Source: Candidatus Eiseniibacteriota bacterium
Lineage (GTDB): Bacteria; Eisenbacteria; RBG-16-71-46; SZUA-252
DNA length: 46,085 nucleotides
Assembly: GCA_005893165.1 (NCBI GenBank)
Contig: VBOR01000055.1
Span: 1-46,085, forward strand
Reading direction: 5' to 3'
Shown: positions 21,976 to 29,249 of the stretch, piece after piece
How positions within the stretch are numbered: position 1 is the stretch's first letter
Layout of the letters: the number at the start of each line of letters is the position of its first letter
Notes under the pieces: model-generated
What the model saw: the letters and a program-made list of their open reading frames with translations, nothing else
What the model was told of the DNA's origin: nothing
The model's database searches: none
Program-made: the position numbers and the translations under genes

Positions 21976-24918
21976 ATGGATCCACGACAGCAAAAGATCG
22001 AACGCGACCTGGGGCCTCTCCTCGCAGGCGACCTGCGCACCGATCCCATCGCGCTCGCGCTCTTCTCCACGGCAGCCTGCATCTTCCGCCGCAAGCCCCT
22101 CGCCGTCGTCTCTCCACGGAACGAGTCCGATGTAGCCCGGGTCGTTGAGTACGCGGCCTCCGCAGGCGTGCCCGTCACGGCCCGGGGAGGAGGGTCCAGC
22201 CTCGCGGGCCAGGCTCTGGGCCCGGGGATCATCCTGGATTTCGCCGCGCACATGCACCGGGTGGTGGACGTCGACGCGGATCGGCGGACGGTGCGGGTGG
22301 AGCCGGGCGCCATCCACACCCGCGTGCAGAAGGCGGCGCGCGGGGTGGGGCTCAGGCTCGGACCGGATCCCTCGAGCGGCGATTTCTGCACGATCGGCGG
22401 GAACGTCGGCACGAACGCCTCGGGCGCGCACACGCTGCGGCACGGCTCGACGAAGGACCACGTGCTGGGCATGACCGTCGTGCTCCACGACGGGAGCGTG
22501 GCGAGATTGGGCACGCACGCGGGGAGTGGTGGTGAAGGGACTACGTGGCACAAACTCTCCTCCGAGCTGACGCACATCCTCCGCGAGGGCGCTCCGGCGT
22601 TCCTCCCCGAGCGCCCGCGATCCAACAAGAATTCTTGTGGTTTCGATCTGTGGGGCGCCTGGGCTCCCGGCGATCAGGTCAGCTCCATCGAGCCCCGGTT
22701 CGACCCGATGCGCCTGATCGTGGGCTCCGAGGGCACGCTGGGCATCGTGACCGACGTCACCATGCGGCTCGTTCCCAAGCCCAAGGCGACCGCGGTGGCG
22801 CTCCTCTATTTCGCCTCGTGGGAGGACGCCACGGAGGCCGTCTTGGAGGCGCGCCGCCTGGGTGCGTCCGCGATCGAGGCCATGGACCACACCTTCCTTG
22901 CCTTCGTTCGAGCCGATCGCGCGGACCTCCGCCCGCTCATCCCCGAACGCTTCGACTCTTCGATCCTCGTGGAGTTCGAGGGGGAGACCGCCGAGGAGGC
23001 GCGCGCGGGAATCGCGGCGGTGGAGGAGTGGGCCGCGGCCCGGCGGGGGAAGGTGCTCGATTTCCGCGCGGCCAGAAATGCCGCCGAGCAGGCGACGCTC
23101 TGGGCGGTGCGGAAGGCGGCGCTTCCCCTGATCTACCGCGCCTCACCCATCGAGAAACCGATGAACTTCATCGACGACACCGCGGTGCCCGCCGAGCGCC
23201 TGGGCGATTACGTGAACGGTTTGCGCGCCATGTTCCAGAAGCACCGCACGCGATTCGCGATCTTCGGGCACGCGGGGAACGGAAACGTCCATGTGATGCC
23301 GCTCCTGGATCCGCACGACGGTACCTTCCAGAGCCGCATGGCCGCCATGGCGGAGGATGCGTTCGAGCTCACATGGAGCCTGGGCGGCACGATCACGGGC
23401 GAGCACGGGGACGGCATCCTGCGCGCACCCTACCTCGAGCGGCAGTATCCGAAGGCGTACGCCGTCATGGCGCGGGTGAAGCACGCCATGGATCCCACCG
23501 GAATCCTGAATCCGGGCAACGTGATCTCGGACGCCCGCACCTTCCCGGAGGGATTCTCCCGGTACACGAACACCTACGTCGAGACCGGCACCGTGTTCGA
23601 CGAGCCCGAGTACCGCGACATGATCGAGATGTGCCACGGCTGCGGGACGTGCCGCGACTATTGCCCCGTGGGCTCGACCACGGCGCTCGAGCCGCACACC
23701 GCGCGGGCCAAGGCGGTTTTGCTCATGGAGATGATCCGGGGCGATCTCTCGCGCGATTCGCTCACCGAGAAGCCGCTCAAGGAAGTCATGGATTCCTGCT
23801 TCAACTGCAAGATGTGCCTGAGTGAATGCCCGAGCCAGGTGGACATTCCGGGGCTCGCCATCGCCGCGCGGAAGGAATTCGTCGAGAAGCACGGGATGCC
23901 GGTGCGGAACTGGATCCTGGGACACGCGGACAAGGTCGCCGCGGTGGCCGGTCTGGCGCCCGCCGCGGTGAATCTCGTGGTGGGCTCGCCCCTCGAGCGC
24001 GCGGCGCGCGAGAGTGTGGGAAAGGTCGCGGGGAAGCTGGACCTGCCGCGTTTCCGCAGGCCATTTGCGACGGGGGGCGCCTCCGCGAAGCGGGCGCTGT
24101 CGCTCCCGCTCGAGGCGGGACCGAGGAAGGGGGTGGCGGTCGCGGCAGCGCACCCTCACGCGCGCCTTGGCCCCATGCCGCACCGCGACGTGCCGCTCAC
24201 GAAACGGGTCGCCTACTTCGCGGGATGCTTCGCGCGGTTCCACGATCCTCAGGGCGAAGCCGAGGCGACGGTGAAGGTCCTCGAGGCGAACGGCATCGAG
24301 GTCGTCGTGCCGGAGCAGCGCTGCTGCGGGATCGCGCTCATCACCATGGGGGCCGAGCGCTCCATCCGGGCGGACGCGCGGCGGAATCTGGAAACGCTCT
24401 TGCCACTGGTCGACCGCGGGTTCACGGTGGTGGCCAGTGCGCCTTCTTGTGGTTTGGCCCTCATCGAGGATTATCCGCGCATTCTTGGCACCGAGGAGGC
24501 GAGGCATCTTGCCGCGCACACGATCGACGTCCATCAATATCTGTGGCGGCTCCACGAGCGCGGGGAGCTCCGCACCGACTTCAAGGAGGTGCCGATCTCC
24601 GTCGTGTACCACAACGCGTGCCACTCGGTGGCGCAGGGGATCACCGAAGAGCCCATCAAGCTCCTGAAGCTGGTCCCGGGGGTGGAGGTTCGACCGATCG
24701 ACGATTCTTGCTGCGGCATCGCGGGCACCTACGGTATGAAGTCCGAGAATTACGAGCGCGCGATGGAGATCGGGGCGCCGCTCTTCAAGGAGCTCCATCG
24801 CACGAAGGCCGAAGCCATCCTCACCGGCTGCGGCACATGCAACATCCAGATCGCGCATGGCGCGAAGAGGGAGGTCGTGCACACGATGGCAATCCTGCGT
24901 CGCGCGTACGGAGTCTGA
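21976..24918 (+). CDS. FAD-linked dehydrogenase fused to Fe-S and CCG domains (D-lactate/glycolate dehydrogenase like)
   Basis: A 980-residue fusion. An FAD-binding type-4 (PCMH) domain comes first, with VTARGGGSSLAGQALGPG and the SGDFCTIGGNVGTNASGA segment. The FAD-linked oxidase C-domain follows to about 520. Two 4Fe-4S motifs come next, CHGCGTCRDYCP starting at C553 and CFNCKMCLSECP starting at C608. Two HdrD/GlpC-type CCG domains end the protein (C783-C784 and C912-C913). This architecture oxidises 2-hydroxy acids such as D-lactate, D-2-hydroxyglutarate or glycolate and passes electrons to the quinone pool or an electron-transfer partner. Substrate is not decidable from motifs. ATG 21976 with a GGGGGGA site is preferred to GTG 21943, which overlaps the aquaporin. 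Confidence 0.9.
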   Translation: MDPRQQKIERDLGPLLAGDLRTDPIALALFSTAACIFRRKPLAVVSPRNESDVARVVEYAASAGVPVTARGGGSSLAGQALGPGIILDFAAHMHRVVDVDADRRTVRVEPGAIHTRVQKAARGVGLRLGPDPSSGDFCTIGGNVGTNASGAHTLRHGSTKDHVLGMTVVLHDGSVARLGTHAGSGGEGTTWHKLSSELTHILREGAPAFLPERPRSNKNSCGFDLWGAWAPGDQVSSIEPRFDPMRLIVGSEGTLGIVTDVTMRLVPKPKATAVALLYFASWEDATEAVLEARRLGASAIEAMDHTFLAFVRADRADLRPLIPERFDSSILVEFEGETAEEARAGIAAVEEWAAARRGKVLDFRAARNAAEQATLWAVRKAALPLIYRASPIEKPMNFIDDTAVPAERLGDYVNGLRAMFQKHRTRFAIFGHAGNGNVHVMPLLDPHDGTFQSRMAAMAEDAFELTWSLGGTITGEHGDGILRAPYLERQYPKAYAVMARVKHAMDPTGILNPGNVISDARTFPEGFSRYTNTYVETGTVFDEPEYRDMIEMCHGCGTCRDYCPVGSTTALEPHTARAKAVLLMEMIRGDLSRDSLTEKPLKEVMDSCFNCKMCLSECPSQVDIPGLAIAARKEFVEKHGMPVRNWILGHADKVAAVAGLAPAAVNLVVGSPLERAARESVGKVAGKLDLPRFRRPFATGGASAKRALSLPLEAGPRKGVAVAAAHPHARLGPMPHRDVPLTKRVAYFAGCFARFHDPQGEAEATVKVLEANGIEVVVPEQRCCGIALITMGAERSIRADARRNLETLLPLVDRGFTVVASAPSCGLALIEDYPRILGTEEARHLAAHTIDVHQYLWRLHERGELRTDFKEVPISVVYHNACHSVAQGITEEPIKLLKLVPGVEVRPIDDSCCGIAGTYGMKSENYERAMEIGAPLFKELHRTKAEAILTGCGTCNIQIAHGAKREVVHTMAILRRAYGV

Positions 24919-25400
24919 TGTTCGGTCTCGATCTTCATCCGGCGGTGGTCCATTTCCCGGTCGCGCTTGCCGCGGTGGGCGCGCTCGTGGAGCTGATTTA
25001 TCTGGTAGTCCACAGGCAGTGGGTCCGGTGGTTCGGGCCGCTGCTGCTCACCCTCGCGCTCGCGGGGTCCGGAGTGGCGTATTTCAGCGGCAACGCGGTC
25101 CACGACAAGGCGGTGGATCAAGGGGTGCCTCATTCCGCGATCGAGAAACACCAAGATTCGTGTCTCTGGGCGCTTGGGACCCTCGGTCTCGCGACGCTGC
25201 TGTCCTGGGCGGTGCGCATGAGCGGCCGGGGGCTCTGGCTCTCGACGATCGTCGCGATCGCGGCGGCGGGGCTGACGATCTACACGGGGTATCTCGGGGG
25301 CGAGCTGGTCTATCGATACGGCGCGGGAAGGGTGAAAGCGGCCGCCCGGGCGCCAACCGGCCATGCGGTGCCGCGCACGACGAAGCGGGGGGCGCGATGA
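24918..25400 (+). CDS. DUF2231-like four-helix membrane protein
   Basis: A 160-residue inner-membrane protein that opens FGLDLHPAVVHFPVALAAVGALVELIY, the histidine-containing first helix typical of DUF2231 proteins. Four hydrophobic helices follow in all, with KHQDSCLWALGTLG before the third and GYLGGELVYRYGAG after the last. The conserved His residues in helix 1 suggest haem or metal binding in the family, but this is not proven. ATG 24918 shares one base with the dehydrogenase stop (TGATG), so it may be a membrane partner of that enzyme, which is inferred. Confidence 0.8.
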   Translation: MFGLDLHPAVVHFPVALAAVGALVELIYLVVHRQWVRWFGPLLLTLALAGSGVAYFSGNAVHDKAVDQGVPHSAIEKHQDSCLWALGTLGLATLLSWAVRMSGRGLWLSTIVAIAAAGLTIYTGYLGGELVYRYGAGRVKAAARAPTGHAVPRTTKRGAR

Positions 25401-25552
25401 ATCAGAAGATGGGATTCTGGATCGCGATCGGGGTCGCGATCGGTTGCGGCGTGGGAGTCGCGACGCACAACATCCCGATGGGCGTTGGACTCGGGGTCGC
25501 GATCGGGGTGGCGATCGGCGTCATCACGTCGCGCGCTCAGAAGGGGGGATGA
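25397..25552 (+). CDS. Small glycine-zipper membrane protein
   Basis: A 51-residue protein starting MNQKMGFWIAIGVAIG, with two hydrophobic helices rich in GxxxG/GxGxG steps (GVAIGCGVGVA; GVGLGVAIGVAIGVI) separated by a short THNIPM turn, and a basic tail SRAQKGG. It overlaps the preceding stop by 4 nt (ATGA), the usual sign of real coupling. The repetitive Gly pattern suggests tight helix packing or oligomer formation. I do not recognise a family beyond small glycine-zipper proteins. Confidence 0.65.
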   Translation: MNQKMGFWIAIGVAIGCGVGVATHNIPMGVGLGVAIGVAIGVITSRAQKGG

Positions 25553-25559
25553 GATCGAG

Positions 25560-25588
25560 TTGTAGGACCCCGATTTCTTCGCTATACT
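25560..25588 (+). promoter_or_regulatory. Sigma-70 promoter for efp
   Basis: TTGTAG (25560-25565) and TATACT (25583-25588) are 17 nt apart. Expected transcription start near 25595 leaves a leader of about 38 nt ending in the GAAGGAGAT ribosome site of the GTG start. Confidence 0.6.
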
Positions 25589-25632
25589 CAGCGGCTGCCA
25601 ATCGCATTTCCATTTGTGAAGGAGATTTCGCT

Positions 25633-26190
25633 GTGATTCCAGCGACTCAGATCAAAGTCGGAATGGTGGTCCTGCACGACGGGAAGCCCTGCCGCGTGAC
25701 GAACGTGCTCCACGTGACGCCGGGGAACTGGCGCGGGATGGTGCACGCCAAGATGGTCAACCTGGTCACCGGGAGCCAGGTGGAGTACCGGTTCCGCTCC
25801 GAGGACAAGGTGGAGCGCGCGGACCTGGATCACCACCCGCTCCAGTACCTCTACCGCTCCGGCGACGAGTTCACGTTCATGAACACGGAGAACTACGAGA
25901 TGGTGAACGTCCCGCGCGATCACCTGGGCGAGGCGGTCAATTATCTCGTCGAGAACATGATGGTGGAGATGTCCTACTTCGAGGGAAGGCCCGTCGGAGT
26001 GGACGTGCCCATGTTCGTCGAGCTCGAGATCGTGGAAACGGACCCCGTCTTGAAGGGTGCCACGATCTCCTCCTCACCCAAGATCGCGAAGATGAACACG
26101 GGGCTTGTCACCAAGGTGCCGCAGCACATGGGGATTGGCGACCGCGTGAAGATCGACACCCGGGACGGAACTTTCGTCGAGCGCGTGTAG
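25633..26190 (+). CDS. efp: Translation elongation factor P, Asn-tip variant
   Basis: A 185-residue EF-P that helps ribosomes make peptide bonds at proline runs. The KOW-like N-domain, OB domain (MSYFEGRPVGVDVPMFVELEIVETDP) and C-domain (TGLVTKVP, KIDTRDGTFVERV) are complete. The tip loop reads TPGNWRGMVHAKM; aligned without gaps to the E. coli PGKGQAF loop, the lysine that EpmA beta-lysylates is Asn32. Neither Lys nor Arg sits at the tip position, so the known lysine and arginine modifications cannot apply there, though Arg34 is two residues on. It starts at GTG 25633 after a strong GAAGGAGAT site. Confidence 0.93.
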   Translation: MIPATQIKVGMVVLHDGKPCRVTNVLHVTPGNWRGMVHAKMVNLVTGSQVEYRFRSEDKVERADLDHHPLQYLYRSGDEFTFMNTENYEMVNVPRDHLGEAVNYLVENMMVEMSYFEGRPVGVDVPMFVELEIVETDPVLKGATISSSPKIAKMNTGLVTKVPQHMGIGDRVKIDTRDGTFVERV

Positions 26191-26232
26191 CTCTCTGCGA
26201 ACCCTGAGCCGCACCATGGGATGCCCTCCAGT

Positions 26233-27192
26233 CTACCCGAGTCTGCCTAGGAACCCCGCCATCTCCCGCGCCGAGGCCGCGCCCTGCCCGGCGGCGTTCG
26301 CGATGGAGGGCCAGCGCGGCGAGCAGACGTCCCCCGCCGCGAACACGCCCGCGACCGTCGTGGCGCCCCCCGCCCGCACGCGCACGTAGCCCGCGCGGTC
26401 CAGCCCGACCTGACCGCGCACCAGCTCTGTCCTGGGCTCCCAGCCAATCCGCACGAACACGGCGCTGGCCCTCACGGCCCGGGTCATTCCTGAGCCCCGG
26501 ACACGGTACTGAACCTCCTCGACCGCCTCGTCGCCGAGTATCTGCCGTGCTTGGGCGTTCGGGATGATCTTGATCCGGGGATCCTTCCTCGCCCGCGCGA
26601 GGTAATCGCTCCGCGCGCGGAACTTTGCCGTGCGGTGGAGCAGGGTGACGTCGCATCCCACCTCGGCGCAAAGGAGGGCATCCTCGACCGCGGCCGTCCC
26701 ACCCCCAATCACCATCACGGGCTTTCCCGCATAACGCTCCCGGTCCAGGTTCGCGGAGCGGCTCACCCCCCGACCCATGAGCTTCCGCTCGCCGGGGATC
26801 TCGAGCCAGCGACGCCTCAGCCCCGTGGCAAGGAGGAGCGTCCGGCCCCGGAACCGTTCTTTTCCGGATCGCACGGTCTTGGTACGCGCGGAGACGCGCA
26901 CGACCGGGGATCCCACCAGGATCGATAGCTCCGCGCGGCCCGCCTCCTCGAGCACGAGCGATGCAAAGCGCGGACCGTCGCGCCCCAACGCGAGCGGGTA
27001 GTCGTCGATGGGCGCGTGGATCTCGTGCAGTTGTCCGCCGGGGAGCTGGAATTCCTCGAGGATGAGGTGCGTGAGTCCGAAGCCGCGCAGCCAGAGCGCC
27101 GCCGTGAGCCCGGTCATGCCGCCCCCCAGGATCAGGGCGTCAGTGGTGTCGGCGGACATCCTGTCTGGGTCTGGGGGCACCGGGGCCGCCAC
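26233..27192 (-). CDS. Thioredoxin-reductase-like flavoprotein lacking the redox Cys pair
   Basis: A 319-residue two-Rossmann flavoprotein. The FAD motif GGGMTG is at 23-28, the NAD(P) motif VIGGGTAAVEDAL at about 161-173, and the C-terminal FAD motif VFAAGDVCSPRW near the end. Where thioredoxin reductases have CAxC, this protein has SRSANLD (S146 and L149 replace the two Cys), so it cannot reduce thioredoxin in the normal way. Ferredoxin/flavodoxin-NADP reductases of the YumC type also lack these Cys, so an NADP reductase role is possible. The GTG at 27192 has a good GGAGG site; it overlaps folE by 53 nt. The internal ATG at 27159 is the alternative start. Confidence 0.8.
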   Translation of the reverse strand: MAAPVPPDPDRMSADTTDALILGGGMTGLTAALWLRGFGLTHLILEEFQLPGGQLHEIHAPIDDYPLALGRDGPRFASLVLEEAGRAELSILVGSPVVRVSARTKTVRSGKERFRGRTLLLATGLRRRWLEIPGERKLMGRGVSRSANLDRERYAGKPVMVIGGGTAAVEDALLCAEVGCDVTLLHRTAKFRARSDYLARARKDPRIKIIPNAQARQILGDEAVEEVQYRVRGSGMTRAVRASAVFVRIGWEPRTELVRGQVGLDRAGYVRVRAGGATTVAGVFAAGDVCSPRWPSIANAAGQGAASAREMAGFLGRLG

Positions 27193-28075
27193 GCTTCGCC
27201 TCCGTCACGAAGAGCGCGCGCTGCTCCACCCCGCGCATCTCGAGACAGAGATGCCTGGCGCTGATCGTGACCTCGATCGAAGTGGGCTCGAGGTCCCGCT
27301 CGATCGCGTCGGCCACGGCCTGGGTGAGGCTCTCTTGCAGTCGAGGCACGCAGGAAAGCTCACGCACCAGCCGCGCGATGGCGCCGATCCCACAGATCCG
27401 GTCGCTCGGCATGTACATGACCGAGGCCGAGCCGAAGTAGGGGACGAGGTGGTGCGGGCACATGCCGTAGACCGGGATGCGCTCGAGTCGAACCGCCTCG
27501 CCCGGCGTGCCCTGGTAGCGCGTGGGGCGAAGGGGACCGGGCTCGCGCCGGAGCCCCGCGGTGCGCTCCGCCAGGAAATCCGCGGTGAGCTGCGCCGTGA
27601 CGGTGTACTGGGGATCCCGGCGCGGATCGATGCCCATCGAGCGAAGGAATGCCGTGAGCGCCGCGACCGACTGGGGACTGGCGGCCGCTCCGCTCCGCGC
27701 GTCCGCCGTGGTCTCCCGGTGGGCGGCGATTTCCTCCTCGTGGAGGTCCTCCTCGTCGACCACGACCTCCTGCACGCGCTCCTCGTTGCCGCCATGCTCC
27801 TCGGGGCTGCCGCGCTCCTCCGGCCGCTCCCGCTTCCCGCGCCTGCCGCGCTCCCCGTGTCCGCGTCCGCCGCGCCGGTCCGACCGTCCGTTGTGCGGCC
27901 GGTCTCCGCGCCCCGCGGGCGGCGGCTGCGCACCCGCCTGCTCCGGCGCATTCTGCTCGCCGTCCTCCGGGAGCCCCTGGCCGTTGCCCGGGGTGTCCTG
28001 GCCCGGCGCGTGCAGGTCCCCTTGTCCGTGGCGCCCGCGCTTGCCTCTCCCGCCTCTGCGTCCTCTCGGGCTCAT
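27140..28075 (-). CDS. folE: GTP cyclohydrolase I with long RG-rich N-terminal extension
   Basis: The C-terminal half (about 135-311) is a complete FolE domain that turns GTP into dihydroneopterin triphosphate, first step of folate synthesis. Zinc and catalytic residues are present: CPHH (C206, H208, H209) and RHLCLEMRGV (H275, C277). GIGAIARLVREL and RLQESLTQAVADAI match the family. The first 130 residues are low complexity: SPRGRRGGRGKRGRHG, further RGG/RG and acidic stretches, with no predicted fold. Such a tail resembles disordered RNA-binding regions and is not usual for FolE. The ATG at 28075 overlaps the HD gene's stop by 4 nt. A later internal start is possible, but no Met precedes the domain until Met147. 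Confidence 0.85.
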   Translation of the reverse strand: MSPRGRRGGRGKRGRHGQGDLHAPGQDTPGNGQGLPEDGEQNAPEQAGAQPPPAGRGDRPHNGRSDRRGGRGHGERGRRGKRERPEERGSPEEHGGNEERVQEVVVDEEDLHEEEIAAHRETTADARSGAAASPQSVAALTAFLRSMGIDPRRDPQYTVTAQLTADFLAERTAGLRREPGPLRPTRYQGTPGEAVRLERIPVYGMCPHHLVPYFGSASVMYMPSDRICGIGAIARLVRELSCVPRLQESLTQAVADAIERDLEPTSIEVTISARHLCLEMRGVEQRALFVTEAKRGGPGAPRPRQDVRRHH

Positions 28076-28686
28076 AGTCCCAGCGCCTCCGCTTCGGCCT
28101 GCAGGGCCGCCAGCACGAACGCGACGTGCTCCTCCAGCGGCACCCCCAGCTCGCGCGCGCCCTGCTCGATCTCGTCGCGGTTCACGGAGCGCGCGAAGCT
28201 CTTGGATTTCATCTTGCGCAGCACCGAATCCGGAGTCACCTCGGCCAGCGTCTTTCCCGGCTGGACCAGCGCCGTCGCGGTGATCATGCCGCAGAGCTCG
28301 TCCGAGGCGAAGAGCGCCCTGGCAAGCGGGGTCGTGCGCGGCGTGCCCGTGTAGGCGGCGTGCCCCAGGATCGCCTCGATCACGGGGTCCGGAAACCCTC
28401 GCTCTCTCAGGATGGCACAGCCGAATCGGGGATGTTCCTCAGGGGTGGGGTGCTTCTCGTAGTCGAAGTCGTGGATCAGTCCCGTCGCGCCCCAGACGTC
28501 GGGGTTCTCGCCGAAGCGCCGCGCGTAGGCGCGCATCGCGGCCTCGACCGCGAGGGCATGCTTTCGAAGACCCGGCGTCTCCGTGTGCTCGTGGAGAAGC
28601 GCCAGGATCTCATCGCGGGGCGGGAGCCCCTTCGTATGGGTACCGGCGAGTACGTCCATGATCGCGCGCTCTGAGCGCGCGACCAT
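28072..28686 (-). CDS. HD-domain phosphohydrolase
   Basis: A 204-residue HDIG-type metal-dependent phosphohydrolase. The motif H...HD...D is visible: H43 (LRKHALAVEAAM), H72-D73 (GLIHDFDYEKHP), then ILGHAAYTGTP and FASDELCGM. Small stand-alone HD proteins of this kind hydrolyse nucleotides or cyclic dinucleotides; the substrate here is unknown. It overlaps the folE start by 4 nt, so it may be coupled to pterin synthesis, for instance by dephosphorylating a pterin or nucleotide intermediate, which is inferred. The start could instead be the internal ATG at 28659. Confidence 0.82.
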   Translation of the reverse strand: MVARSERAIMDVLAGTHTKGLPPRDEILALLHEHTETPGLRKHALAVEAAMRAYARRFGENPDVWGATGLIHDFDYEKHPTPEEHPRFGCAILRERGFPDPVIEAILGHAAYTGTPRTTPLARALFASDELCGMITATALVQPGKTLAEVTPDSVLRKMKSKSFARSVNRDEIEQGARELGVPLEEHVAFVLAALQAEAEALGL

Positions 28687-28699
28687 GGTACCAGATTTC

Positions 28700-29239
28700 C
28701 TAGAGGTCCTTCTTCATGATCACAGTGGCGGTGAGCTGGGTCAGGGTCTCCGTGCCCTGGATGGGGAAGGCCGTGCCGTTGAAGATGACCCGCAAGCCCA
28801 CCTGCGCCTTGTCGTGGGTCAGCGCCTCCGCCAGCGACGCGGACGCGTCGACGTGCGTGCTGACGTTGGTCACCTGTCCCGCGAGCAGCGTGAAGGGCAC
28901 GTTCGCGATGGGGGTCGTCGTGAAGGGGCTGGACGAGTCGGCCGAGGCGATGTAGATCAGGAAACTGCCCGTGGCGGCGCCGCTCGTGTTGTCGAAGGAG
29001 GCCGCGATGTCCATGCTCGCGGCTACGGCGCGCGTCACGTCGCTCACGCCCTGGAGCAGGTTCAGGCTATCCGAGAAGACCTCGACCGTGTCGCTGGGTG
29101 CCGGCACGGGGATGTTGTAGCTCACGACCTTGGACGAGGGATTGAGGAAGCTCAGGATATCGACGGTCAGAATCAGGTTCCGGTTGCCGCAGCCCGCGAG
29201 CAGCGGGAAGAGGAGCGCAAACGGGATCAGTCGGCGCAC
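28700..29239 (-). CDS. Predicted lipoprotein of unknown function
   Basis: A 179-residue lipoprotein. The GTG start at 29239 has a GGAGGCCTATC site and opens a signal peptide (RRLIPFALLFPLLAGC) with the lipobox LLAGC at its end. The mature part is rich in Ser, Thr and Val with beta-strand periodicity (VDILSFLNPSSKVVSYNIPVP, FLIYIASADSSSPF) and ends in LTQLTATVIMKKDL. I do not recognise a domain. It begins 10 nt after the barrel gene on the same strand, a barrel-lipoprotein pairing that may form an outer-membrane complex. Confidence 0.65.
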   Translation of the reverse strand: MRRLIPFALLFPLLAGCGNRNLILTVDILSFLNPSSKVVSYNIPVPAPSDTVEVFSDSLNLLQGVSDVTRAVAASMDIAASFDNTSGAATGSFLIYIASADSSSPFTTTPIANVPFTLLAGQVTNVSTHVDASASLAEALTHDKAQVGLRVIFNGTAFPIQGTETLTQLTATVIMKKDL

Positions 29240-29249
29240 GATAGGCCTC

